Below, piece after piece: positions 48,501 through 56,484 of a stretch of DNA of 64,000 nt (position 1 is its first letter; every line of letters starts with the position of its first letter). Both the position numbers and the translations under genes were made by a program. The notes under the pieces were generated by a model. The model was not told the DNA's origin and searched no databases. It saw only the letters and a program-made list of their open reading frames with translations. Source of the DNA: Verrucomicrobiia bacterium. GTDB taxonomy: Bacteria; Verrucomicrobiota; Verrucomicrobiia; Limisphaerales; Pedosphaeraceae. Location: assembly GCA_036268055.1 (NCBI GenBank), contig DATAUW010000017.1:310001-374000 (forward strand), read 5' to 3'.

Positions 48501-48645
48501 ACCCATCGAACCGACTGAAAAAAAACCCACCATGCGTAGGGGGTATAGAATCAAAACAGTCATCTCAGAATTGTCTCCGGAAAAGCAAAAAGAGAAGGAC
48601 GCCGCTGCGATACGAGCCATTGCGGATTCAATGCGCAAAAAATGA
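45583..48645 (+). CDS. Large conjugation-type ATPase with C-terminal nuclease-like domain
   Basis: This 1020-residue protein has an N-terminal region of about 390 residues without a clear family and without transmembrane helices. It then has a TraG/VirD4-like motor: Walker A GVQGTGKSTF at about 405, AVLDPHGDLVEQIL, FFLYIDEFHNFITPSMAEILTDVRKYRLGMILAHQ, and ARVLFRVGDADA. After a Pro/Glu-rich linker, the last 200 residues hold a restriction-fold-like segment, GSVDLWLARGALSIACEIS, with the Asp and Glu-x-Ser of a PD-(D/E)xK-type core. It parallels the smaller ATPase at 28395. It probably moves DNA during transfer. A combined motor-nuclease could process or degrade DNA. Confidence 0.85.
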   Translation: MASVHERLSEQFYKWELRGRGWQVFDNPVHPEPLFEPFVGHYIPDVKTLDDGRRPTFLSSLFRKVSQRPSLPSVEPEVEEPPEAKILVREPLIELQTSLPADFNITREVFEQFLLNISLCQEPVAFEVLGSHNQVVMQFATHPNDASLVRRQLQAHFLEGMFLTQEGTLKDTWDSCEGEDVLVVEFGLAREFVYPLESGKLDPFVGIVGALSELRPGQLGLFQVLFEPVREPWAENIARSVTHADGKPFFVNEPELAKAAEQKVARPLFAAVVRMAIRSEAFEQTLQVARDVAGSLRVFANPKGNELIPLANTDYPFGDHIEDMLRRQSRRSGMLLNSEELTGFVHLPSKLVRSPAFKRDAKRTKAAPAIVRGHAGVVLGNNPHGEKATPVRLASEQRVQHMHVMGVQGTGKSTFLFNLIRQDIENGEGLAVLDPHGDLVEQILGIIPPERIQDVVLVDPSDEEYSVGFNILSAHSDAEKRLLASDLVSVFERLSKSWGDQMGSVLQNAILAFLESDRGGTLTDLRRFLLEPPFRAKFLDSVRDPNIVYYWRTGFSQLAGNKSIGSVITRLNDFLAPKPIRYMVSQKENRLDFADIVDSGKIFLAKLPKGEIGKENSFLLGSLLVAKFQQMIMARQAQRAAARKDFFLYIDEFHNFITPSMAEILTDVRKYRLGMILAHQELRQLERDREVASAVLSMPYARVLFRVGDADARAMENGLSFFEARDLQNLSKGEAICRIEKADNDFNLTVPFPEPVDQEGAEAIRLAVIAASRQSYAAPRVDIEAAERAESESTVEEAEPVKAKRTRPVPPPVVEKKAEEIQKPPVQEKVDSSVTAEPFLKPEQPRLAARDLGRGGAQHQAIQKRIKAAADELDFQSLIEKPVLDGQGSVDLWLARGALSIACEISISTTIDHEVGNVAKCLKAGIQLVIVICLDDTRLRKIAAGVTGSLGAEMAARVRYFQPDQFIAHLQTLPIEPTEKKPTMRRGYRIKTVISELSPEKQKEKDAAAIRAIADSMRKK

Positions 48646-48646
48646 T

Positions 48647-48880
48647 TTATTTTGGTTTAAGATAAAAAACAGGACCGATAATTTTGTATGTTGAATACTC
48701 CGCGATCATGCGTGCTCTTAATCGAAGCAGGCCATGTCCGGGTGTTTCCTCAGCATGAAAAATAGACGTTTGGGTGACGCGCATGTCACGCGCGGCTTGA
48801 GCGCGCGTTTTACCAGCTTCTTTCCGAAAGCGCTTGGCCGCCGCAGCAAGTTGTTTTTCGGTCAGGTATTTTTTAGCCAT
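48647..48880 (-). CDS. Small XRE-like helix-turn-helix protein
   Basis: This 77-residue protein from ATG 48880 begins MAKKYLTEKQLAAAAKRFRK and has an HTH-type segment, KTRAQAARDMRVTQTSIFHAEE, matching the XRE pattern of A-x-D-x-x-V-T-Q-x-S-I-x-x-x-E. It ends in KIIGPVFYLKPK. It faces the second recombinase gene divergently, 82 bases away, so it may control excision or integration. The first ATG of the open frame (48895) would add five residues. Confidence 0.75.
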   Translation of the reverse strand: MAKKYLTEKQLAAAAKRFRKEAGKTRAQAARDMRVTQTSIFHAEETPGHGLLRLRARMIAEYSTYKIIGPVFYLKPK

Positions 48881-48962
48881 ACTGCATTTATACAATATGT
48901 AACCGATTCGGCTATACTTTTATCTTGCATTGAAGGCGTGAATTTTGGTATGAACTCGTGCT

Positions 48963-50465
48963 ATGAAGGAAAATAGTGCTCCGAAAAAACGAGTGGGCAT
49001 CTGGATTCGTGTTTCAACAGAAGACCAGGCTCAGGGAGAGAGTCCAGAACACCACGAACACCGTGGTCGTGAATATGCAAAATTTAACAATTGGACGGTA
49101 TCGGAGGTGTATGACCTCGCGGGTGTGTCCGGAAAGACCGTCATGGAGCATTCGGAAGCGAAGCGGATGCTCTCAGATTTGAAGCGCGGACACATTTCAG
49201 GTCTGATTTTCTCAAAACTTGCCCGGCTTGCCCGAAATACAAGAGAGCTCTTGGATTTTGCTGATTTCTTCCGAGAGCACAATGCCGACATGATTTCATT
49301 GCAGGAAAAGATCGACACCTCAACCCCCGCAGGACGCCTTTTTTACACCATGATTGCTGCCATGGCTCAGTGGGAACGTGAAGAAACCGTGGATCGGGTT
49401 AAGGCGTCCATTGCCGTTCGCGCCAAACTTGGAAGTTCGCTCGGTGGCCCGGCTCCGTTCGGGTATGAATGGAAGGACAGAAAACTTGTCATCCATTCCA
49501 AGGAAGCTCCCGTCCGAAAACTCATGTTCGATCTGTTTTTGAAACATCGCCGAAAAAAAACCGTCGTTCGCCTTCTCAACGACGCCGGGCACCGGACTCG
49601 AAACGGCTCATGTTTTACAAGTAAGACGGTTACGCGTCTGTTGCAAGACCCCATCGCTAAAGGCGTTCATCGCGGCAATTACACTACGCGAAATGGACAA
49701 GGCAAAGGATGGAGTGTGAAACCGGAAAGTGAATGGGTTTTGCATGAAGTCGAAGGAATCGTAAGCGCGGAGGTCTGGGAACAATGCAATCAACTCATTG
49801 GCGATTCCCTGAGCAAACAGAAGCGTCCGGCCAAACGCCCTGTTCATGTCTTCGCGGGTGTTACTGAATGCAAATGTGGGGAAAAAATGTATGTGCCTTC
49901 AAACAGTCCCAAATACATTTGCCGAGCATGCCGAAACAAAATCGCCATCGCCGATCTCGATGCCATCTTCTGTGAGGAAATCAAAGCATTCTCAATTTCG
50001 CCGGATGCCATTGCCGCGCATCTCAACGACGCAAACTTAGTCACCTTGGAAAAACAGAGGCTATTGGCTGTGCAGGAGGAGGATTTGCAACGCCTGGGCA
50101 AAGAAATCAAACGCACCTACGACCTTTATCAGCAGGAAAAATTGGATGCCGATGGATTCTCCAAGTTTTACGCGCCTTTGGAAGAACGCAGAAAACAGTT
50201 GGAATCAGCCATTCCAGCGTTACAAGCCGAAGTGGACGTGCTGAAGGTGCAGAATGTGTCGGCGGCCGAAGTCGCAGCACAAGCGAGCAATTTATACGAC
50301 CACTGGCAAATCATGCAGCCAAGCGAGAAAAGAGAAATCGTGGAAATCATTACAGAAAAGATCGTGGTGGATAAAGACGAAATCGCCATAAACCTTTACA
50401 GTCGTGATTTTTGTAAAGATATGGCAAATAGGTGGCGGAAGGGGTGGGATTCGAACCCACGGTAG
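48963..50465 (+). CDS. Large serine recombinase (integrase) adjoining tRNA-Ser
   Basis: This 500-residue protein has a resolvase domain with VGIWIRVSTEDQAQGESPEHH, where Ser19 is the nucleophile, plus LIFSKLARLARNTREL and AAMAQWEREETVDRVKAS. A recombinase domain follows (APFGYEW, VVRLLNDAGHRTRNG, TRLLQDPIAKGVHRGNY), then a zinc ribbon (CKCGEKM, CRACRNK) and a coiled coil. The last codons run into the 3' end of the tRNA-Ser gene, on the opposite strand. The stop TAG lies at 50463-50465, 33 bases past the tRNA 3' end, as seen when an element integrates in a tRNA and the integrase sits at the junction. It is the probable integrase of the element's right end. Confidence 0.93.
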   Translation: MKENSAPKKRVGIWIRVSTEDQAQGESPEHHEHRGREYAKFNNWTVSEVYDLAGVSGKTVMEHSEAKRMLSDLKRGHISGLIFSKLARLARNTRELLDFADFFREHNADMISLQEKIDTSTPAGRLFYTMIAAMAQWEREETVDRVKASIAVRAKLGSSLGGPAPFGYEWKDRKLVIHSKEAPVRKLMFDLFLKHRRKKTVVRLLNDAGHRTRNGSCFTSKTVTRLLQDPIAKGVHRGNYTTRNGQGKGWSVKPESEWVLHEVEGIVSAEVWEQCNQLIGDSLSKQKRPAKRPVHVFAGVTECKCGEKMYVPSNSPKYICRACRNKIAIADLDAIFCEEIKAFSISPDAIAAHLNDANLVTLEKQRLLAVQEEDLQRLGKEIKRTYDLYQQEKLDADGFSKFYAPLEERRKQLESAIPALQAEVDVLKVQNVSAAEVAAQASNLYDHWQIMQPSEKREIVEIITEKIVVDKDEIAINLYSRDFCKDMANRWRKGWDSNPR

Positions 50466-50522
50466 GGTTGCCCCTACTCCTGATTTCGAGTCAGGTGCCT
50501 TTAACCACTCAGCCACCCTTCC
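50433..50522 (-). tRNA. tRNA-Ser (anticodon CGA)
   Basis: The minus strand folds as a class II tRNA. The acceptor stem pairs GGAAGGG with CCCTTCC, with G as discriminator and CCA encoded. The D arm lies in GGCTGAGTGGTTAAAGGC, and the anticodon stem CCTGA/TCAGG has loop CTCGAAA, so the anticodon is CGA. A long variable arm follows, and the T loop is GGTTCGAATCC. It reads UCG serine codons. The tRNA is complete. The recombinase gene overlaps its 3' 33 bases on the opposite strand, so integration has left a working tRNA. Confidence 0.95.
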
Positions 50523-50680
50523 ATTTTCCATCAGAGACTTGCAATCACGGCGAAAAGGCTTCGCCGAATGCGTCCTGACATTGCACCGGGCAGGAGGAAA
50601 AAACCAGACTTTTTTGCGATGGCCGATTTTATGGATCGTTGATTTTGATTCTTGTCTTTCAGCGCTAAATCGCGGCAGCA

Positions 50681-53008
50681 TTATTTCCCTGCCAAGATTT
50701 GTTCGACGAGTTCGTTGATATAGATTCTTTGGGTGGCGGTGAAGGGCGCGGCAGCCGGGATGCGCGGAACTTTTGCGCCTTCGCCGTGGCGTTCGGAAAC
50801 TTCCGCGATGAACGCGTACAAAAAATCTTTTTGTTGTGGCGTGAATTCCTCTTGCGCCGGCAACGCGACTTTTGCCAGCGCCACGGCGCAGAACTTGAAT
50901 TCCGGCTGCAACGAGATTTCGTCAACGGCATCGTTGGTAACGGCGTTGACGGTCAAATTCTCACCGAAAAGATCGTTCCAATGAAATGGCACGAAGCAAT
51001 CGCCGGGGCGCACGCGATCCGAAATCTTCACTGGATAAATTGCGAAGCCGCGCCGGGAACTTACTTTGATGAGATCCCCATTTAGCGCGTCGAGTTCCGC
51101 GACGTCATCGGTGTGCATCTCGACGAAAGGGCCCGGATTTAGTTTATTGAGCGACGCAATTTTTCCAGTCTTGGTCAGGGTGTGCCACTGATGCGCCAGC
51201 CGGCCGGTCGTCAGGGCGAAAGGAAAATCGGCATCGGGCAGTTCCGCGGGCGGAACGTAAGGCCGCGCAAGGAAGCGCGCTTTCCCGGAGTCCGTCGGGA
51301 AACGAATGACGGGTGAGGTTTTTTCGTTCGACAAATAGCGGATGGCTTTTCCGGTTTCGTCATCGGTGTCGCATGGCCATTGTTGAGTGTGGTTTTGCAG
51401 GCGTTCGTGGGAAATGCCTCCAAGATCGTAACCGGTCTTGGTGTTTCGTAATTGGCGTATCTCGTCGAACACGGCGGCGGAGTTTTTGTAAGGAAAACTT
51501 TTCTCGAAACCCATGTAACCCGCCACTTCTTTGATGATTTGCCAATCGGGCAAGGCGTCGCCCGGCGGAGAAACGGCGCGTTCCATCAGTGTGACACAGC
51601 GTTCAGAATTGACCATCGTGCCCTCGGCTTCCGCCCAGAGCGCGCCGGGCAGAAGGATGTCCGCGTAGCGCGAAGTTTCGGTGGGATGATAGGCATCCTG
51701 GACCACGACCAGCTCGGCGCGTTCCAAACCGCGGATCACGCGCTGGCGATTCGGCATGGAGGCGACGGGATTCGTTCCGATGATCCACACGGCTTTGACT
51801 TCGCCGGCTTCGAGGCCCTTGAAAAGCGCGACGGCATCAAGCCCGGGCGTTGAGCGAATGGAATGCGGCGGCAAGCCCCAAAGTTTTTCGATGAACTCGC
51901 GATCGCTGACGCGCGTCACGTCGCGCTGCCCGGGCAAAGCGTGGCTCATGTAACCGACTTCGCGGCCGCCCATCGCGTTCGGCTGGCCGGTGAGTGAAAA
52001 CGGTCCGCTGCCCGGCCGGCAAATTTTCCCGGTCGCGAGATGGAGATTGCAGATGGCATTCGTGTGCCACGTGCCGTGCGTGCTTTGATTCAAGCCCATC
52101 GTCCAAAAAGTCGTGAACTCGGGAGATTCCCCGATCCACTTGGCGGCGGTTCGAATATCCGCCTCGCTCAAGCCGGTGATTTCCGCGACGCGACGTGGTG
52201 GATAATTGCCGAGCAACGCCGACAACTCCTCCCAGCCTTCGACATATTGCGAAATAAATTCTTCGTTTACCGCGCCATTCGCGCGGAGCAAATGCAGCAA
52301 ACCATTCAACAACGCCAGATCTGTGCCGGGCTTGATTTGCAAAAATAAATCCGCCTTGTCCGCTGTTGGTGTGCGGCGCGGATCCACGACGATTATTTTT
52401 GCGTTGCGCTTTTGCCGGTTGAGCAATCGCAAAAACAAAATCGGATGGCACTCCGCCATGTTCGCGCCGATCACGAGCGCGCAGTCGAGTTGGTCAATGT
52501 CCTGATACGAACCGGGCGGCCCATCCGCTCCCAGCGAAAGTTTGTAACCGCTTGCCGCGCTCGACATGCAAAGGCGCGAATTGGAATCAATGTTGTTCGT
52601 GCCGAGAAATCCCTTGGCCAGTTTGCAGGCGAGATATTGTGCTTCGAGCGAAAGCTGGCCGGAAACATACAGCGCGACGGTATCCGGCCCATGACGTTTA
52701 ATGATTTCCTGGAATCGTTCGGCAGTCATCCGCAACGCGGTGTCCATCGAAATTCTTTCGCGTTCGGAATCTTTTGACGCGCGCGCGAATGCCGAGGTTA
52801 GGCGGTCTTTTGTGGTAAGCGTCTCTGCGCACGAAAGCCCCTTGGTGCAGAGGCATCCGAAATTTGCGGGATGTTTTTTGTCGCCAGCGACGCTGACAAC
52901 GCGTTCGTCCTTCACATGCAGCACCATGCCGCAACCGACACCGCAATACGGACACACCGTTTTGGCGTGCCGGACGTGCGCGGACGGTGTGGCCAAATCA
53001 TTCGTCAT
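50681..53008 (-). CDS. nasA: Assimilatory nitrate reductase, catalytic subunit
   Basis: This 775-residue molybdopterin enzyme has an N-terminal [4Fe-4S] site, CPYCGVGC with Cys19, 22 and 26 plus Cys54 in GCLCTKG. It has the bis-MGD fold of the Nap/Nas group, including NSRLCMSSA with the Mo-ligand Cys, ALVIGANMAECHP and WTMGLNQSTHGTWHTN. The MPT-binding C-terminal domain has ALTTGRLAHQWHT and FVPFHWNDLFGE. It reduces nitrate to nitrite in the cytoplasm. There is no C-terminal [2Fe-2S] extension, so electrons probably come from a ferredoxin or the operon's flavoprotein. It is the last gene of the operon, overlapping nirA by 11 bases. Length fits the family. Confidence 0.93.
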   Translation of the reverse strand: MTNDLATPSAHVRHAKTVCPYCGVGCGMVLHVKDERVVSVAGDKKHPANFGCLCTKGLSCAETLTTKDRLTSAFARASKDSERERISMDTALRMTAERFQEIIKRHGPDTVALYVSGQLSLEAQYLACKLAKGFLGTNNIDSNSRLCMSSAASGYKLSLGADGPPGSYQDIDQLDCALVIGANMAECHPILFLRLLNRQKRNAKIIVVDPRRTPTADKADLFLQIKPGTDLALLNGLLHLLRANGAVNEEFISQYVEGWEELSALLGNYPPRRVAEITGLSEADIRTAAKWIGESPEFTTFWTMGLNQSTHGTWHTNAICNLHLATGKICRPGSGPFSLTGQPNAMGGREVGYMSHALPGQRDVTRVSDREFIEKLWGLPPHSIRSTPGLDAVALFKGLEAGEVKAVWIIGTNPVASMPNRQRVIRGLERAELVVVQDAYHPTETSRYADILLPGALWAEAEGTMVNSERCVTLMERAVSPPGDALPDWQIIKEVAGYMGFEKSFPYKNSAAVFDEIRQLRNTKTGYDLGGISHERLQNHTQQWPCDTDDETGKAIRYLSNEKTSPVIRFPTDSGKARFLARPYVPPAELPDADFPFALTTGRLAHQWHTLTKTGKIASLNKLNPGPFVEMHTDDVAELDALNGDLIKVSSRRGFAIYPVKISDRVRPGDCFVPFHWNDLFGENLTVNAVTNDAVDEISLQPEFKFCAVALAKVALPAQEEFTPQQKDFLYAFIAEVSERHGEGAKVPRIPAAAPFTATQRIYINELVEQILAGK

Positions 53009-54704
53009 TCGAGAACATGGCCTGGAGCGTGTTCAGATCGTGGCGCGTGCTGAACTGTTGAAAACTCTCCCGGCCCGCGCGTTTTTTCAGATACACGCGC
53101 AAAATCTTTTCAATCGTCGGCGATAATTCCGACGCGCGCAAACCGGTGAATACCTGACGGCCCACGGCTTGATGTTTCCCAAAACCACCGCCGAGGAAAA
53201 CATGATACCCATCCTCGCCGCCGATTTTTGTGCCCAACAAACCGATGTCGCCCATGTAATGTTGGGCACAGGAATTCGGACAGCCGGTGAGGTGGATGTT
53301 GACCGGTTGATCCAGTTCGACATTTTTTTTCAGGTGGCGAATCAATTCGAGTGCGTGGCCCTTCGTGTTCGACTGGGCGAATTTGCAATAGCTGTTCCCG
53401 GTGCAGGCGATGACGCCGCTGGCCACGTGCGATTGCTCGACACCGAAACCGGACTTAGCCAGCGTACGCTTCAACGTGGCGACGAACGCATCCGGCACAT
53501 TAGGAATAATAAAATTTTGCCAGACCGTCAGGCGTACTTCGCGGCTGCCGTAAAGTTCCGCGAGTTCCGCGAGGCGCAAAAGCTGTTTGGGCGTGATCTG
53601 CCCGGCGGGGCAGGTGGCGCCGACGTAATTCAGACCGCGTTGTTTCTGCGGAAAATCTCCCACATGCGAATGCGGAAGTTCTTGATCGGCCCAGCGAACC
53701 ATTGCGGGATCCAGGGCGGCGCGGGTTAATTTTGTGCCGAGCTTGGTTTCCACCTGCGCCAGATATTCCTCCAGCGGCATTTTTTCGAGCAGATGTTTCA
53801 GGCGCGCGCGCTTGCGGTCGGTGCGGCAGCCGCGTTCGATGAACACGCGCACGATAGCCACAACCACTTTGTTGATTTCCGCGGGCGCGACGAGCACGCC
53901 GAGGTCGCGTGCAAAAGTTTTATGGCCCGTTGCGCCGCCGAGCGCGATGCGAAAGAAAACTTCTTCGCCGACCTTGACGGCTTTGACGCCGATATCATTC
54001 GTATCCTCGACGGAGCCGATGAGTCCGCCGCCGTCGTAGGCGATATTGAACTTGCGCGGCAAATTATAAAACGAACGGTCGTTGATGATGATTTGCGCGA
54101 GCGCGTGGACGAGCGGCATCACGTCAATTAATTCGACAGGATCAATGCCCGCGGTGGGATTCGCCGTGAGATTGCGGATATTGTCCGCGCCCGCGCCGCG
54201 CGTGTGCAGGCCGATGCTTTGGATGCAGCGCAACACTTCGGGCGCGTCCCTGGGCTGGATGAGGCGCATTTGCAGGTTCGCGCGCGTAGTGATCTGCACA
54301 TAACCGCTCGTCAGTTCCTGCGCGATGCGGCTCAGTTCGCGAAGTTGAAAGGAGGTCAGCGCGCCGCCGGGAATCCGCAGCCGCGCCATGAAAGCGTCCT
54401 TCATCGGCGTGAGGAAAAATAATCCATTCCACTTGAAACGAAAGCCGTCTTCCTTATCGGGCGGTTTATTGTTGGTGGCGTTTTCGACGATTTGTCCGTA
54501 GGCGTCGAGCGGGTGCAATTCGCGTTTGACGCGTTCCTCGAAAATCAAATCCTCGAGCGCATCTTTCGCGGCGGCGGGCGCAGCTTCAATATCGGAGAAT
54601 TTCAAACCCTGCTCCGTGAGCCCGGCGAAAAATCCTTCGAGATATTTTCGCTGATCGTCGTTCAGCGGTTCGCCATTGATAAATTTGAGCGGCAGATTAC
54701 TCAT
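52998..54704 (-). CDS. nirA: Siroheme-dependent nitrite reductase
   Basis: This 568-residue protein has the two-fold NiR/SiR layout. Half-domain GFRFKWNGLFFLTPMKDAFMARLRIPGG is near 90, and RANLQMRLIQP near 150. The siroheme/[4Fe-4S] cluster ligands are in CTGNSYCKFA and GCPNSCAQHYMGDIG near 435-475. It converts nitrite to ammonium with six electrons. Position between nasA and a CysJ-type flavoprotein supports a nitrite rather than sulfite role, though the sequence alone does not exclude sulfite. It starts directly behind the flavoprotein stop and overlaps nasA. Confidence 0.9.
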   Translation of the reverse strand: MSNLPLKFINGEPLNDDQRKYLEGFFAGLTEQGLKFSDIEAAPAAAKDALEDLIFEERVKRELHPLDAYGQIVENATNNKPPDKEDGFRFKWNGLFFLTPMKDAFMARLRIPGGALTSFQLRELSRIAQELTSGYVQITTRANLQMRLIQPRDAPEVLRCIQSIGLHTRGAGADNIRNLTANPTAGIDPVELIDVMPLVHALAQIIINDRSFYNLPRKFNIAYDGGGLIGSVEDTNDIGVKAVKVGEEVFFRIALGGATGHKTFARDLGVLVAPAEINKVVVAIVRVFIERGCRTDRKRARLKHLLEKMPLEEYLAQVETKLGTKLTRAALDPAMVRWADQELPHSHVGDFPQKQRGLNYVGATCPAGQITPKQLLRLAELAELYGSREVRLTVWQNFIIPNVPDAFVATLKRTLAKSGFGVEQSHVASGVIACTGNSYCKFAQSNTKGHALELIRHLKKNVELDQPVNIHLTGCPNSCAQHYMGDIGLLGTKIGGEDGYHVFLGGGFGKHQAVGRQVFTGLRASELSPTIEKILRVYLKKRAGRESFQQFSTRHDLNTLQAMFSNDE

Positions 54705-56465
54705 TCAATAAACGTCCCGTTGATAGCGCTTGTCCGTCTTCAATTTTGCGACATAAGCCTTGGCGTCGTCCGCGCTTTTACCGCCTACGGTTTCAATGAT
54801 CTTGTGCAGCGCGGCATCCACGTCCTTCGCCATGCGCGAAGCGTCGCCGCAGACATACACGTGCGCGCCATCCTGCAACCACGACCAGAATTCGGTTCCG
54901 TGCTCGAGCATCCGATCTTGCACATAAATTTTTTGCGCCTGATCGCGCGAGAAGGCGGTGGATAATTTTGCGAGGCTGCCATCCGCCTGCATCTGCTCCA
55001 GTTCGTCGCGATAATAAAAATCGCTGGCGGCGCGCTGCTCACCAAAGAAAAGCCAGTTCCGACCTTTGGCTGCAGCGGCGCGGCGTTCGTGCAGAAATCC
55101 GCGAAAGGGCGCGACTCCCGTGCCCGGGCCGATCATAATGACGGACGTGGCGGCATCGGCGGGCAGGCGAAACCCATGCGAAGTTTGAATGAACACCGGC
55201 ACGGAAGTTTCCGTTCCGACGCGGTCGGCCAAAAAAGTGGAGGCCACGCCTTTGCGCGCGCGACCATGCGATTGATGGCGCACGACGTTGATGGTCAAAT
55301 GCACCTGGCCCGCATGCGCCTTCGGACTCGAAGCGATGGAATATAATCTCGGCGCCATTTTTTTAAGCTGGCCGATAAATTCAGCCGGCGAAAATTTCGC
55401 GGCTGGGGTTCGCATCAACAGGTCAATGACCTCGCGGCCCCAAAGCCATTTGCGCAAATCTTCCTTGCGGTCGGGCTCAAGCAACGCGCGCAAATCGGAA
55501 TTGTGGACGGCCACATATTGCAGCAGTTCCGGCGACGGTTTCGTGATGTCAAACGTCTCACTGAGAGCTTTGCGCAAAGGAACTTCACCGCTTGAAAGGC
55601 TCACCGCCTCCTCGCCGTCACAACCCAGCGCGCGCAGCACATCGCTGACGAGTTCAGAGCAATTAACCGGATAAATCCCAAGGGCGTCGCCGGATTCATA
55701 ATTCAAATCGGAACCGGCGAGGGAAATCTCGAAGTGGCGCGTTTCTTTTTCCGAACCTTCGGCGTTCAATTTGCGATTGGTTAGCAATCGCGCGGCGAAA
55801 GGATTCGTTTTTGAGAAAACTTTTTCAGGCGCGGCCTCGGAAATTTGAATAGCCGGAGATTCGGCGGGAGCGTTTGTTGTCGGAGCCAATGCGCGCAATA
55901 CGCCTTCCTGCCAAGCTTTGGCCTTCGCTTCGTAATCCAGATCGCAATCGGCCAACGGATGAATCCGTTTTGCCCCCAGTTTTTCGAGGCGTGCGTCCAT
56001 TTTTTTCCCCGCGGCGCAGAACTGTTCGTAGTTGGTATCGCCCAGTGCGAGCACGGAAAAATGGAGATGCGCCATCGCCGCCGCCGCGTCGGTTTGCAGC
56101 CAATCCCAGAACGCTTGCGCGTTGTCCGGCATATCGCCATCGCCGTAAGTGCTTGTGACGACGAGCAAGTTCGTCTCTTTTGACCAATCCACCTTGGCGT
56201 GTTCGGCGGCATCAAGCACACGCGCGTTGCACCCCTGGGTCTTGGACTGTTTAGCGATTTGTTTCGCCAATTTTTCGGCGGTTCCGGTCTGGCTTCCGAA
56301 CAATATGACGACGGGCACGGTTGCGGCGGGGGTTTCTCCGCCGCGGATTTCGCTCGTGTGGACGTAGCCTTTGCTGGCGAGGAATCCCGCCATGTAACCG
56401 TTCAGCCACAATCGCTGTTGCGGATTGAACGGCGCGTTCTCGGGTATGAATGGTATGGTTGGCAT
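54705..56465 (-). CDS. CysJ-like NADPH-flavoprotein reductase
   Basis: This 586-residue diflavin reductase has an N-terminal flavodoxin domain (VVILFGSQTGTAEKLAKQIAKQ and LLVVTSTYGDGDMPDNAQAFWD, then LALGDTNYEQFC). The FAD domain has LYSIASSPKAHAGQVHLTINVVRH, and the NADPH site has MIGPGTGVAPFRGFLHERRAA and WLFFGEQR. The usual end, LKTDKRYQRDVY, is present. It transfers electrons from NADPH through FAD and FMN, most likely to the siroheme nitrite reductase encoded next. A short extension at residues 10-35 (PENAPFNPQQRLWLNGYMAGF) is shared with similar proteins of this type. Confidence 0.9.
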   Translation of the reverse strand: MPTIPFIPENAPFNPQQRLWLNGYMAGFLASKGYVHTSEIRGGETPAATVPVVILFGSQTGTAEKLAKQIAKQSKTQGCNARVLDAAEHAKVDWSKETNLLVVTSTYGDGDMPDNAQAFWDWLQTDAAAAMAHLHFSVLALGDTNYEQFCAAGKKMDARLEKLGAKRIHPLADCDLDYEAKAKAWQEGVLRALAPTTNAPAESPAIQISEAAPEKVFSKTNPFAARLLTNRKLNAEGSEKETRHFEISLAGSDLNYESGDALGIYPVNCSELVSDVLRALGCDGEEAVSLSSGEVPLRKALSETFDITKPSPELLQYVAVHNSDLRALLEPDRKEDLRKWLWGREVIDLLMRTPAAKFSPAEFIGQLKKMAPRLYSIASSPKAHAGQVHLTINVVRHQSHGRARKGVASTFLADRVGTETSVPVFIQTSHGFRLPADAATSVIMIGPGTGVAPFRGFLHERRAAAAKGRNWLFFGEQRAASDFYYRDELEQMQADGSLAKLSTAFSRDQAQKIYVQDRMLEHGTEFWSWLQDGAHVYVCGDASRMAKDVDAALHKIIETVGGKSADDAKAYVAKLKTDKRYQRDVY

Positions 56466-56484
56466 TTAATTTGTCAGGCTCACG

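Larger units (their letters stand above)
1..50465. mobile_element. Large integrated element (left end outside window), right end at tRNA-Ser
   Basis: Seen: the block carries two large serine recombinases, two conjugation-type ATPases, a replication-relaxation protein, a primase, ArdC, DNA methyltransferases, defence genes, an IS and several gene fragments. The last recombinase gene ends inside the 3' end of a tRNA-Ser gene, beyond which a compact GC-rich nitrate operon begins. Known: serine integrases commonly sit next to their attachment site, and tRNA 3' ends are common integration sites. Inferred: the tRNA 3' end marks the right boundary. I found no second copy of the tRNA 3' end inside the window, so the left boundary should lie to the left of base 1. 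It may be two or more nested elements, because a recombinase-tail relic occurs at 5642 and some cargo (12.8-25.2 kb) looks like ordinary secretome genes. No relaxase or full type IV secretion set is visible. Confidence 0.55.

Noticed and set aside
50523-50680. Possible extra gene between tRNA-Ser and nasA
   Set aside because: The stretch is only about 160 bases and its open frame reads into nasA antisense. Nothing supports a gene.
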